From positions 1-32,064 of the forward strand of contig JAITET010000049.1 in the NCBI GenBank assembly GCA_031281895.1: 32,064 nucleotides of DNA. The letters are read 5' to 3'. Position 1 is the first letter of the stretch. Every line of letters starts with the position of its first letter. The notes under the pieces are model-generated. The model was not told where the DNA came from, made no database searches, and saw only the letters and a program-made list of their open reading frames with translations. Positions 24,251 to 32,064 of this stretch are shown one piece after another. The position numbers and the translations under genes were made by a program. The DNA is from Puniceicoccales bacterium (lineage in GTDB: Bacteria > Verrucomicrobiota > Verrucomicrobiia > Opitutales > JAIRKQ01).

Positions 24251-25331
24251 TTCCTGTCATCCTTTGGATACGGTTTACAATAACTTCAACGGCGGAATGT
24301 TCGTTGTCTTGTGGGGGAGTTGTCTGGAAGTTTTTGAGATTCTTCTGAAAGCATTCAATGACGACGTTCGCGAGTAAATCGATATCTCCCTGTCGTACAA
24401 CAATTGCTCTACCGTCATTTGCCGCCTGGGTAGCATTAACTTCCTGATGGTTTTCAGCGGCATCTGGATAGGGAACAAGCACCATCGGCAATCCGAAAAG
24501 TGTGGCTTCTGCTATTGTCCCAGCGCCAGCCCGGCACACTAATAAATCCGTTGCACTGAGGAGTGACGACATATCGCTACAAAATGGGAGAAATAGGTTC
24601 CTAATAGCATTACCGTCGCCCGACATGCCGATTATTTCCTCTCGGCTATCACTCTTTATGCCACGCACACAACAAACGGTCAGGTTGTGACCATTTAGCC
24701 GTTGAAAATTTCTAATTGCCCATTCGTTTAGGGCATTTGCTCCCTGACTTCCGCCTAGAACCGTTACCACGAACGCAAGGGGATCTAACCCTAGACGTGC
24801 CCTGGCTTCGCATTTGTCGATTTTTCGCATTTCGCGCCTGAGCGGTATGGACGCGTGTGAAACTTTTTTGTTTAAAGATCGACTTTTAAAATTCACGTGA
24901 GGTGGAAGGAAAATTATGTCGGCTAAACATGCTAATAATTTTATACTTTTGCCAATCACTCGATTCGATTCATGCAAAACTATTTTCTTTCGCATTAAAA
25001 ACGCAGCCATGATCGCTGGAAAATTTGTAAATCCTCCCATGCCTATGACACAGTCAATTTTTCTATTTTTTACCAATTTTATACATCGGAAGAGGGAAAT
25101 GAGTTGTGATTTCATTGTTTCAAAAATTTTCCAAATACTTTTAGCCAACGGCTTAGCCGACAGTGTGACATATTCAAATTGTCCATATTTTTTCAACATA
25201 ACACTGTCAATTACTTTATCGCTGATAAGCAATAAACATTCTCCATTCCGTGCCATCAATTCTTCGGCGATTGCTATGCCAGGCCCCAAATGCCCTCCTG
25301 TTCCTCCACAAACGATAGCATACCTATTCAT
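24243..25331 (-). CDS. murG: UDP-N-acetylglucosamine--lipid I N-acetylglucosaminyltransferase
   Basis: MurG makes lipid II at the inner face of the cytoplasmic membrane. The 362 residues match the family length. Seen: GGTGGHLGPG (9-18, diphosphate loop), IGMGGFTNFPAIMAA (~97-110), HESN (120-123), GGSQGANALN (193-202), and the UDP-GlcNAc site CRAGAGTIAEATLFGLPMVLVPYPDAAENHQ. It is the first gene of a two-gene unit with murC-murB, overlapping by 8 bases. Upstream is the 195-base divergent gap to pfp. No strong ribosome binding site precedes the ATG. Confidence 0.95.
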   Translation of the reverse strand: MNRYAIVCGGTGGHLGPGIAIAEELMARNGECLLLISDKVIDSVMLKKYGQFEYVTLSAKPLAKSIWKIFETMKSQLISLFRCIKLVKNRKIDCVIGMGGFTNFPAIMAAFLMRKKIVLHESNRVIGKSIKLLACLADIIFLPPHVNFKSRSLNKKVSHASIPLRREMRKIDKCEARARLGLDPLAFVVTVLGGSQGANALNEWAIRNFQRLNGHNLTVCCVRGIKSDSREEIIGMSGDGNAIRNLFLPFCSDMSSLLSATDLLVCRAGAGTIAEATLFGLPMVLVPYPDAAENHQEVNATQAANDGRAIVVRQGDIDLLANVVIECFQKNLKNFQTTPPQDNEHSAVEVIVNRIQRMTGNE

Positions 25332-25446
25332 CGTATCGCAACATAATAATAATAAATAGGCATATCAAGAATAATGCTAAAAATTTCCGAATGCCGAATG
25401 CCGTCTGGATTTATCGAAGTTTCCATGTGGTATTATCTCCTGGGTT

Positions 25447-25480
25447 AACGAAAGATTCCCATCTTCGTTTTATTTTTTTT
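25447..25480 (+). terminator. Terminator-like hairpin in the leader of pfp
   Basis: AACGAAAGA (25447-25455) pairs with TCTTCGTT (25462-25469), one bulged A, loop TTCCCA, followed by TTATTTTTTTT to 25480. No plus-strand gene ends nearby, since the region is the divergent gap between murG and pfp. The structure therefore points to premature termination (attenuation) of the pfp transcript or to a short terminated RNA. A TATTAT hexamer (25431-25436) lies just upstream. The remainder of the gap shows only an 8-base direct repeat (CGAATGCCGAATGCC, 25389-25403). Confidence 0.5.
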
Positions 25481-25526
25481 AAAATTTTAATTGCACAAAG
25501 GTGGGAGGACGATAGCATATGGGGGC

Positions 25527-26723
25527 ATGAAGAGGGTTGCCATATTGACTGCAGGAGGAATTGCACCATGTTTATCTTCTGCCGTTGCAGCATTGATAAA
25601 AGAGTATGTTAAAACATCTCCGGACATTGAAATAGTCTGCTACCGTGACGGCTACAAAGGATTACTATTGGGTGATTCATCTAGCATCACACACGGAATT
25701 GTGGAATCGGTAGAAGTTTTATACCAATTTGGCGGTAGCCCCATAGGGAATAGCCGTGTAAAGCTAACGAACGTGGCAGACTGTGTAAGACGCGGATTTG
25801 TAAAGGATGGAGAAATCCCGCTCAATGTCGCAGCAGAACAACTGGTAAAAGATAAAATTGATATTTTGCATACCATAGGCGGCGACGATACTAATGGCGT
25901 TGCCGCTGATTTGGCGAAGCATTTAAAAGAAAATGGCTATAATTTACAAGTTATCGGCCTGCCAAAGACCATAGACAATGACATTATTCCAATTGCCCAT
26001 AGTTTGGGTGCAAATACAGCAGCTGAACAGAGTGCACAGTTTTTCGAACACATTGTCGCTGAAACAACGGCAAACCCGAAAATGTTTATCATTCACGAAG
26101 TCATGGGCCGCAAGTGTGGGTGGCTGACAGCTGCATCGGCGTTATGCTATACAAAACGATTGCACGAACGTGAGTTCATTGCCGGGTTAGGAATGTCTAA
26201 GGAACGCTATTCCATCCATGGGGTATACGTTCCCGAAATAACCATTAATTTAAAGAAAGAGGTCGACCGGCTGGAACAGGTGATGAAAAATGTAGGCTGT
26301 GTAAACATTTTCGTGAGCGAAGGTGCGTGTGTCGACGAAATTGTCACCGAGATGGAATCACGGGGTGAAACGGTTGTTCGTGATGCTTTTGGACATGTCA
26401 AGCTTGATTCGATTAATGCAGGTGAATGGTTTAAGTCGCAATTTACTAAAAATATTGGGGCTGAAAAAACCCTGGTTCAAAAAAGCGGATATTTTGCCCG
26501 CTCTGCCCCTTCAAACCTTTTCGACATTGCTTTGATCAATGACAGTGCCGAAATGGCCGTAAAATGTGCCCTCGCGGGAGAATCCGGTGTCATTGGACTC
26601 GATGAGAACCATGATAACCAAATGAGCTGCATAGATTTTCAAAGGATAAAAGGAGGGAAACCCTTCGATGTCGCTAAAAATTCTGAATTTGTGAATTTGT
26701 TAAAGCAAATAGGTCAAATATAG
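25527..26723 (+). CDS. pfp: Pyrophosphate--fructose 6-phosphate 1-phosphotransferase
   Basis: Reversibly phosphorylates fructose 6-phosphate with pyrophosphate, a glycolysis/gluconeogenesis step that spares ATP. With the ATG at 25527 the protein has 398 residues and starts MKRVAILTAGG like its relatives. Seen: GGIAPCLSS, YKGLLLGD, FGGSPIGNSR, TIGGDDTN (GGDD at 118-121; the second Asp is the mark of PPi use instead of ATP), PKTIDND (146-152), and MGRKCGWLTA. The Shine-Dalgarno GGAGG (25503-25507) is 19 bases away. In between, a tiny ATG-GGG-GCA-TGA frame (25519-25530) ends in an ATGA overlap with this start, so coupled initiation is possible. Confidence 0.93.
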   Translation: MKRVAILTAGGIAPCLSSAVAALIKEYVKTSPDIEIVCYRDGYKGLLLGDSSSITHGIVESVEVLYQFGGSPIGNSRVKLTNVADCVRRGFVKDGEIPLNVAAEQLVKDKIDILHTIGGDDTNGVAADLAKHLKENGYNLQVIGLPKTIDNDIIPIAHSLGANTAAEQSAQFFEHIVAETTANPKMFIIHEVMGRKCGWLTAASALCYTKRLHEREFIAGLGMSKERYSIHGVYVPEITINLKKEVDRLEQVMKNVGCVNIFVSEGACVDEIVTEMESRGETVVRDAFGHVKLDSINAGEWFKSQFTKNIGAEKTLVQKSGYFARSAPSNLFDIALINDSAEMAVKCALAGESGVIGLDENHDNQMSCIDFQRIKGGKPFDVAKNSEFVNLLKQIGQI

Positions 26724-26735
26724 GCATGTTTTTCG

Positions 26736-27056
26736 ATGAAACGTAATGTTTGTTTAATTATTTGTCTGGTGTGTGTATTTTGTGCGATGGATATTGCTGC
26801 ATTGCCAACCCGTAGGCAGCTGAAATCTAGTTACCCCAACGACAACTCTCAAATATATTCCCACCGAGGGAATAGTAGCATGGACTTTAGGTCGCTATCT
26901 AAAAAATTTAGGGTTTCAAAATTTCATAGGGATCTGCACTCCCTGAAAAAACGTGATCGACGGATAACCATGCAAAACCTCAATCAATACCAATATAGAC
27001 GATCCCATTCTCGAAAGGTAGGAATCCCAACTGTGCGAACAACATGGGAGGAATAG
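26736..27056 (+). CDS. Small basic secreted protein, unknown
   Basis: 106 residues with a clear signal peptide (MKRN, hydrophobic to ~residue 20, probable cleavage near AALP) and a mature part of ~80 residues very rich in Arg, Lys, Ser, His and Tyr, including KKFRVSKFHRDLHSLKKRDRR. There are no cysteines after the signal region and no known domain. It sits 12 bases after pfp and 7 bases before the nuclease gene, ending in a GGAGGAATAG that also serves as the ribosome binding site of the next gene. A DNA-, LPS- or peptidoglycan-binding role would fit the charge but is a guess. It is short, yet the signal peptide and tight spacing support it being real. Confidence 0.6.
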   Translation: MKRNVCLIICLVCVFCAMDIAALPTRRQLKSSYPNDNSQIYSHRGNSSMDFRSLSKKFRVSKFHRDLHSLKKRDRRITMQNLNQYQYRRSHSRKVGIPTVRTTWEE

Positions 27057-27063
27057 GTTTTAT

Positions 27064-29823
27064 ATGGCAACGTATGTCATCGAAAATTTTTCGAATTTTA
27101 TCAATGAAATGCCGCATGTCTTTCATGGTCCAGAGGTCATTTTTGTCATACCTACCTACGATGACATATGGCCCATGAAAACAATTTTTTCGCAAAACAG
27201 TATCCATCTTCATTCCATAAAATTTTATACGGCCCATGAATTTAGGAAATACCTGGCGATAGAGTTTGATCTACCAAACAAAATCTGCCCAAATGGCATG
27301 GTCAGCTTTTGTTTCGACGAAGTAGCCGATGTGATGAACGTCAGTGGTTACACGCAACGCACAATTATTACAGATAAAAAAGTGACTCTCCAAGCATTCC
27401 ATGAAACCCTGTGGTCAGGTATACAATATGAAAATATACTAGACAGAGACGTGTGTACATTTTTTAGGGATCTAAAGGAGGAAATCGTTGCCAATGATTT
27501 TATTTTAGAGCAAGATGTTGACAGATTATTACTAAGATCTGCATCTTTCCTAAAAGCTCCCATGGATGGGCAAGTAATTTTCTATGGTTTTTTACCCTTC
27601 GATAATGCCAAAGTATTGATGGAGGTCGCTGCAAAATGTTATGCACAAACGGATGCAATTACCTACGACTTTGGAGATGCGGAGTTTGTCCACCTATGGA
27701 TTAATACCCTGGAAAAAATTTTTGGCGAAAGCACATTTTACCTATGCAATGGAGACCATAATTTCGAAAAGAACGTGAAATTTCAAGCCTATGATACGAT
27801 ATGCGACGAAGTCGAAACAACTTTTAATCAAATTCTACAACTCCTATCCCGGGACACTTCGGTAAAGATAGGTGTGTGTTTCAAGGATAATCAAACCATT
27901 CATCTGCCAATGCTAGTGGATAAATTGGAAGCAATCGGTCTATCCTATTGCGATACCATCGGACATCCTAAAAAATCAACAAAATACGAAACAATCCTAT
28001 CCCTGTGGGGCGATTGGCAAGTTAGAAGAGACATACCAAGTTTTTGCAGATTTTGTGCAGAATTATCAGCGAACAACCTGATCGAACGGGAACAATTTGA
28101 TAAAATTATTAGCGACTTGCCATCGCTCCAGAAGGGCTGTTTATCGGAAATTTTCGACATTGTGCTGGAATTCGCAAACATAAAAAACATTCACTCATTT
28201 GACATCGTTGAACCCTATGACATGCACGGAACAAGGTTTTCTTTTAAAAAATTTTACCAGAAATTCATGGAGGCATTTGGTGGCATTTTGCCTCCGGAAA
28301 TGGTGGAATTTTTGATGGAACAATCGAATGGACCCATTGCTGAAAAAAATTTTTTCAAGAAGAATTTGGTCAAATATTTTGTGGCATCGGTTATTTCTAA
28401 GACCAAAAGTTACACGTTGAACCCCCAGGCGAATATCGTCCTCATCAATATAAATTCCGCCTACAAACAAGATTTTACGGATATATTTGCTATTGGGATG
28501 ACCGCTGCGGATTTTGATTTTTCCGGAGAAAATCACTGGCTTTCCTCCGACATAGTTGACGGAATCAACAGCCACACAACGATTCGCCTAAATTCCGGGG
28601 ATTTAGCCGTTGAGCATGCCCATACCTATTTGCTAACTTCTCAGGAAAAGAAACTTTTACAGCGAACCATTTTCGAAATCCTGTGTAAAAAATGTAAATT
28701 GACATTGTCCTATGCCACAAAAAATTATTTCAGTGATAGTGTCGAGCAGGAACCGGCAAAAATTTTTACCGAAATATTCCATCTGTCCCAAAAGGAGTTT
28801 TATTCAAAGGATCGGGAGATCTTGTTGCTCAAATCCATTCCTGACACTCTGATCCATTTCCTAGATGATAGCCTTAGCGATGAAGACATTGAAAGCATAG
28901 AGAAATGCACGATTTCCTATGCTACAAGGCATGACCTATCCCAAGGCATACACGACTACTGTTTTGCCATCGATCCAAGCTTAAAACTTTCATGCAGTTC
29001 ACTGGAATATGTGTTGCAAAAACCATGTGTCGGATTCTATGATTTCGTTTTAAAACTACCAACGATGCCCTGGTACTCAAAACTTTTCGACAAAAAACTT
29101 GCCCTCGGTTCATTTACCCACGAGTTTTTGCAAATTTTTGAGGCGAAAAACACCTTTATTCTGAAACATTCGCCGGATATTTTTCATAGAAACATACGGT
29201 CATGCTCCAGTCGCGTGAAAAATATGGTGTCCCGGGCCTGCGCTGCCGCCGATGCAGATGTGCCAGCCGACTTTTCTAGAACCGTAGATTTGGCAACCAT
29301 TTGGGCCAAACGTCTGGTGAATAAACTGTTTATCATGCCAAATTGGAAATCCTTCCGCAGTGAATACTCACTTCCGTCGGACCTCACGGTTAAAATAAAA
29401 GACGAGAAACTTTGCCTATCGGGACGATTAGATTTTATCATTAGCAACGGAAACCCACACGATGCGAATCGTTTTGATACAGATACAGTGATCATAGATT
29501 TCAAGACCGGAAGTAATGTGGAAATGACGGAACGAAATGTCAAATGGCACATGGAGCGATATTTCGGCCTACAACTTTTGCTCTACGGCATTGCCTTAAA
29601 AACTTTGGGATTCAAAACCGTAGGAATACTGATACTGAAACCTGACAGCAGCATCGCAAACATCCCCATTGACGTTAATTGCATCCTGGAACAGGTTCCC
29701 GAGTTGATGGAAAAATTATCCCAAACGATTCGTACGGGTCTTATCGAACGTCAAATTTTGGGAAAAATCTTTCAGCAATTTGCCATCAAAGATGTTCCTC
29801 TCGCTACGACAGATTTATATTAG
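27064..29823 (+). CDS. AddB-like PD-(D/E)XK nuclease family protein
   Basis: 919 residues; the C-terminal third is a RecB/AddB-type nuclease. The motifs are FTHEF with H686, SGRLDF with D790, IIDFKTG with D812 and K814, and YFGLQLLLYGIA with Q837. Before it, CSSLEYVLQKPCVGFYDFVLKL (~640-660) matches the segment that precedes the nuclease core in this family and often carries iron-sulfur cysteines; the usual C-terminal CxxYxxC is absent. The N-terminal ~600 residues correspond to the helicase-like part of AddB, but no Walker A motif is visible. It probably works in recombinational repair of DNA ends with an AddA partner not in this window. The start follows GGAGGAATAG. Confidence 0.8.
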   Translation: MATYVIENFSNFINEMPHVFHGPEVIFVIPTYDDIWPMKTIFSQNSIHLHSIKFYTAHEFRKYLAIEFDLPNKICPNGMVSFCFDEVADVMNVSGYTQRTIITDKKVTLQAFHETLWSGIQYENILDRDVCTFFRDLKEEIVANDFILEQDVDRLLLRSASFLKAPMDGQVIFYGFLPFDNAKVLMEVAAKCYAQTDAITYDFGDAEFVHLWINTLEKIFGESTFYLCNGDHNFEKNVKFQAYDTICDEVETTFNQILQLLSRDTSVKIGVCFKDNQTIHLPMLVDKLEAIGLSYCDTIGHPKKSTKYETILSLWGDWQVRRDIPSFCRFCAELSANNLIEREQFDKIISDLPSLQKGCLSEIFDIVLEFANIKNIHSFDIVEPYDMHGTRFSFKKFYQKFMEAFGGILPPEMVEFLMEQSNGPIAEKNFFKKNLVKYFVASVISKTKSYTLNPQANIVLININSAYKQDFTDIFAIGMTAADFDFSGENHWLSSDIVDGINSHTTIRLNSGDLAVEHAHTYLLTSQEKKLLQRTIFEILCKKCKLTLSYATKNYFSDSVEQEPAKIFTEIFHLSQKEFYSKDREILLLKSIPDTLIHFLDDSLSDEDIESIEKCTISYATRHDLSQGIHDYCFAIDPSLKLSCSSLEYVLQKPCVGFYDFVLKLPTMPWYSKLFDKKLALGSFTHEFLQIFEAKNTFILKHSPDIFHRNIRSCSSRVKNMVSRACAAADADVPADFSRTVDLATIWAKRLVNKLFIMPNWKSFRSEYSLPSDLTVKIKDEKLCLSGRLDFIISNGNPHDANRFDTDTVIIDFKTGSNVEMTERNVKWHMERYFGLQLLLYGIALKTLGFKTVGILILKPDSSIANIPIDVNCILEQVPELMEKLSQTIRTGLIERQILGKIFQQFAIKDVPLATTDLY

Positions 29824-29872
29824 GTTGCACTAAATTTATTGCAATTTTTACCCTTTATCTAGATTATAGGTC

Positions 29873-30853
29873 ATGAATCAGAAGTTCGTTTTAGATTTTG
29901 AAAAACCGATTTATAACCTTGCCAATCAACTGGAAATCTTAAACGAACGTGCGGCAGTTTCCGACGTCGATTTTTCTGAAGAAATCGCATCTCTGAAAAG
30001 AAAAATAGAGGAAACTAAAAAAAAGGTATATGCCGACCTGAATGCATGGCAAAGGGTACAAATCGCCCGACATCCTCAGAGGCCATACTCGTTTGACTAC
30101 ATCGACAGAATATTTTTGAACTTCCAAGAGTTGCATGGTGATAGGTTATATGCCGATGACAATTCCATGGTCTGTGGAATGACTACCTGTGACGGCATGT
30201 CAATCATGGTCATCGCCCAACAAAAGGGAAGATCGATTAAGGAAAACATACGACGGAACTTCGGTATGCAAAAGCCGGAAGGTTATCGAAAAGCGTTGCG
30301 CTTGATGAAGTTGGCAGAAAAATTCAACATGCCAATAGTGACGCTTGTCGATACTCCCGGAGCATTCCCTGGCATTGAATCCGAAGAAAGACATGTGGCG
30401 GAATCAATTGCCGTGAATTTACGGGAGATGTCGTCGATCGGCACCCCCATAATTTCCGTGTTCATCGGCGAAGGAGGTTCGGGCGGGGCCTTGGGAATAG
30501 CGGTGGCGGATAGGGTACTCATTCTTGAAAATTCCTACTACTCTGTTATTTCTCCTGAAGGGTGTGCTGCTATCCTTTGGAACGACAAAGTAAAAGCTCC
30601 CGATGCGGCAAAAGCTTTACGGCTGTCTCCCCAAAAGCTTATAGAATTTGGTGTGGCGGATGAAATAATATACGAGCCACTTGGTGGTGCCCATAACGAC
30701 TACGATTTTATGGCAAATGCAGTTAAAAGTGCGATCGTCAAACATTTACAAAAACTATTAAAACTTGACAAAAAAAGCCTGCTGGAGGCAAGATATCAAA
30801 AATTTCGCAGGATGGGAATATTTGATACGAACAAAAATATTGTTGCAGCCTAG
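29873..30853 (+). CDS. accA: Acetyl-CoA carboxylase carboxyltransferase subunit alpha
   Basis: With AccD it transfers the carboxyl group from carboxybiotin to acetyl-CoA, the first committed step of fatty acid synthesis. The 326 residues match the family. Seen: the N-terminal DFEKPIYNLANQLEIL, WQRVQIARHPQRPYSFDYI, FQELHGDR, PEGYRKALRLM, VTLVDTPGAFPGIESEERHVAESIA, GEGGSGGALGIAVADRVLILENSYYSVISPEGCAAILW. It starts 49 bases after the nuclease gene. Its partner needs a biotinylated carrier, the target of the ligase at 20558-21202. accD is not in the window. Confidence 0.96.
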   Translation: MNQKFVLDFEKPIYNLANQLEILNERAAVSDVDFSEEIASLKRKIEETKKKVYADLNAWQRVQIARHPQRPYSFDYIDRIFLNFQELHGDRLYADDNSMVCGMTTCDGMSIMVIAQQKGRSIKENIRRNFGMQKPEGYRKALRLMKLAEKFNMPIVTLVDTPGAFPGIESEERHVAESIAVNLREMSSIGTPIISVFIGEGGSGGALGIAVADRVLILENSYYSVISPEGCAAILWNDKVKAPDAAKALRLSPQKLIEFGVADEIIYEPLGGAHNDYDFMANAVKSAIVKHLQKLLKLDKKSLLEARYQKFRRMGIFDTNKNIVAA

Positions 30854-30879
30854 ATAAAACTCCCAAAGCTAACCGTCCT

Positions 30880-31437
30880 ATGGCCATACTTTCGAGGGAT
30901 TTTTATGCTCGCGATACCTTGATTGTTGCCCGTGAGTTACTTGGGCAGGTGCTTTGCCGATCCGTTAGAAATATTGTCCTCCAGGGTTATATCGTCGAAA
31001 CCGAAGCCTATACCCAGGAGGATCCCGCATCCCATGCTTTCCGCGGATATACTCCACGAACCGAAGCGATGTTCCAACGGCCTGGGACTGTCTACGTCTA
31101 TTTCATCTATGGCATGTACCATTGTTTGAATGTCGTTACCGACAGGGAGAATTATGGTAGTGCTGTTTTGGTTCGTGCATTGGAAGGGCTTAATGGTCTG
31201 TCAGGGACAAGTGGCCCTGGAAAACTATGCCGCACGATGAACATCGACCTCCATTGCAATGGGCAGGATTTAACTCGCCGGAAAGGAAATATTTGGATAG
31301 AACGGGCTGCTACTATTTCCCCGGAAAGCATTGTACAAACGACCAGGGTGGGTATTCGTCGAGCAACAAACTATCCCTGGCGTTTTTATATACGAGATAA
31401 CAAATTTGTATCTACTTTCTCAGTGTCCCGACCATAA
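30880..31437 (+). CDS. mpg: DNA-3-methyladenine glycosylase (AAG/MPG family)
   Basis: Removes alkylated purines from DNA to start base excision repair. The 185 residues carry the family motifs: DFYARDTLIVARELLGQVLCR, VETEAYTQEDPASHAFRGYTPRTEAMF (with the catalytic Glu), RPGTVYVYFIYGMYHCLNVVT, VLVRALE and GPGKLCR. The C-terminal R-GI--A---PWRFYI is also typical. It follows accA by 26 bases and is followed after 33 bases by ogt, forming an alkylation-repair pair. Confidence 0.93.
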   Translation: MAILSRDFYARDTLIVARELLGQVLCRSVRNIVLQGYIVETEAYTQEDPASHAFRGYTPRTEAMFQRPGTVYVYFIYGMYHCLNVVTDRENYGSAVLVRALEGLNGLSGTSGPGKLCRTMNIDLHCNGQDLTRRKGNIWIERAATISPESIVQTTRVGIRRATNYPWRFYIRDNKFVSTFSVSRP

Positions 31438-31470
31438 TTTTTCAAACAACCATAAACAAATCCTTAGACG

Positions 31471-31941
31471 ATGAAGCAAAGTGTAATTTTCCATGAAACA
31501 GACATTGGCCCATTGACAATAACGGCTGAAGATGACCACATAATCGGCATTGATTTTGGGATAATTTCTTTGGCAAATTACGTGAATATTCCAGTCATTA
31601 ATGAAGCTTTCAGGCAGCTTTCCGAATATTTCGCTGGGAAAAGAAAAATTTTTAACCTTCCATTGAAACTTTCGGGGACAGATTTCCAAAAATCCGCCTG
31701 GGAAGCCTTGCTAAAAATCCCATACGGTCGGACGGAAACCTATGGAGATATGGCGAGAATGATGGGCAAAAGAAAAGCGTATAGGGCAGTGGGGATGGCC
31801 TGCCATAGAAACCCAATTTCCATAGTAATTCCTTGCCACAGAATTATCGGGGCAAGTGGGGACCTCACCGGTTACGGTGGAGGCATTGGCATCAAAGCAT
31901 GGCTCCTAGGGTTGGAAGCAAAACATACCCATGGTTTGTAA
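31471..31941 (+). CDS. ogt: Methylated-DNA--protein-cysteine methyltransferase
   Basis: Removes the methyl group from O6-methylguanine onto its own cysteine in a single-turnover reaction. 156 residues, the usual size for Ogt-type proteins. Seen: DFQKSAWEALLKIPYGRTETYGDMA (~71-95), RAVGMACHRNP, the active site IVIPCHRIIG with Cys122, and GYGGGIGIKAWLLGLE near the end. In place of the common A-N-x-x-NP before the active site it has ACHRNP, which puts a second Cys-His pair 11 residues before PCHR. It follows mpg and probably shares its transcript. Confidence 0.95.
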   Translation: MKQSVIFHETDIGPLTITAEDDHIIGIDFGIISLANYVNIPVINEAFRQLSEYFAGKRKIFNLPLKLSGTDFQKSAWEALLKIPYGRTETYGDMARMMGKRKAYRAVGMACHRNPISIVIPCHRIIGASGDLTGYGGGIGIKAWLLGLEAKHTHGL

Positions 31942-31943
31942 AT

Positions 31944-32064
31944 TTAATGCGATTCTATGTTTTCTGGCATGGAGAGTTGCTCATCGTCCGACGTTACCGA
32001 TGATTCGGGATTCTCAAGTGTAAAATTCTCGTTCGCATCTTCTATGACTTTTTGCTCTTGCGGT
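31944..32064 (-). CDS. C-terminal end of an unknown acidic protein (partial)
   Basis: On the minus strand a frame is open from the right window edge to a TAA at 31944-31946, giving 39 residues rich in Glu, Asp, Asn and Ser (for example VIEDANENFTLENPESSVTSDDE). It ends 2 bases after the convergent ogt stop. Gene-like spacing and an acidic, probably disordered tail support a real C-terminus. The family cannot be judged from this piece. Confidence 0.45.
   Translation of the reverse strand, partial: PQEQKVIEDANENFTLENPESSVTSDDEQLSMPENIESH

Noticed and set aside
25391..25612. 73-codon frame in the murG-pfp gap
   Set aside because: It reads through the terminator-like hairpin and 86 bases of pfp in another frame, and has no ribosome binding site.

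Overview
The window reads as a moderately AT-rich bacterial chromosome segment from a Gram-negative organism. It has a lipid A-type acyltransferase joined to a heptosyltransferase, a peptidoglycan cluster, a pyrophosphate-dependent phosphofructokinase of the form common in Verrucomicrobia/Opitutae, and an EF-Tu with a Verrucomicrobia-like look. I infer a member of the Verrucomicrobia (Opitutae/Puniceicoccales-like), possibly host-associated: pieces of decayed insertion sequences and a stop-codon-interrupted paralogue suggest genome erosion. The taxonomy is inference; no 16S gene is present.

Layout. (1) 1-5283, minus strand: a tandem array of three paralogous ~610-residue proteins of no family I recognise, each with a long soluble region. 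Copies 2 and 3 have a C-terminal hydrophobic tail, and copy 1 runs off the left edge. Copy 1 is broken by one in-frame TAA, copy 2 carries a 13-codon internal duplication, and a decayed IS5-type transposase tail lies between copies 1 and 2. Each copy has a similar upstream block. (2) 5656-18186, plus strand: the classical translation/transcription block tRNA-Thr, tuf, tRNA-Trp, secE, nusG, rplK, rplA, rplJ, rplL, rpoB, rpoC. Two universal proteins are odd: RpoC has lost all four cysteines of its second zinc site, and EF-Tu has a rewritten switch I. (3) 18364-20244: a fused acyltransferase-heptosyltransferase, followed by an internally deleted IS630-type transposase remnant and, convergently, a shortened biotin-protein ligase. 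(4) 21558-21983: a small lipoprotein with a promoter and terminator. (5) 22094-25331, minus strand: murG and a fused murC-murB, overlapping by 8 bases. (6) 25527-31941, plus strand: pfp, a small basic secreted protein, an AddB-like nuclease, accA, and two alkylation-repair genes (mpg, ogt). The C-terminal end of an unknown acidic protein enters from the right edge on the minus strand.

Functionally, the central block makes the transcription and translation machinery. Regions 3 and 5 build the envelope (LPS core/lipid A, lipid II). accA and the biotin ligase belong to fatty acid synthesis. The nuclease, glycosylase and methyltransferase form a DNA-repair group. The array at the left edge is the most novel content.
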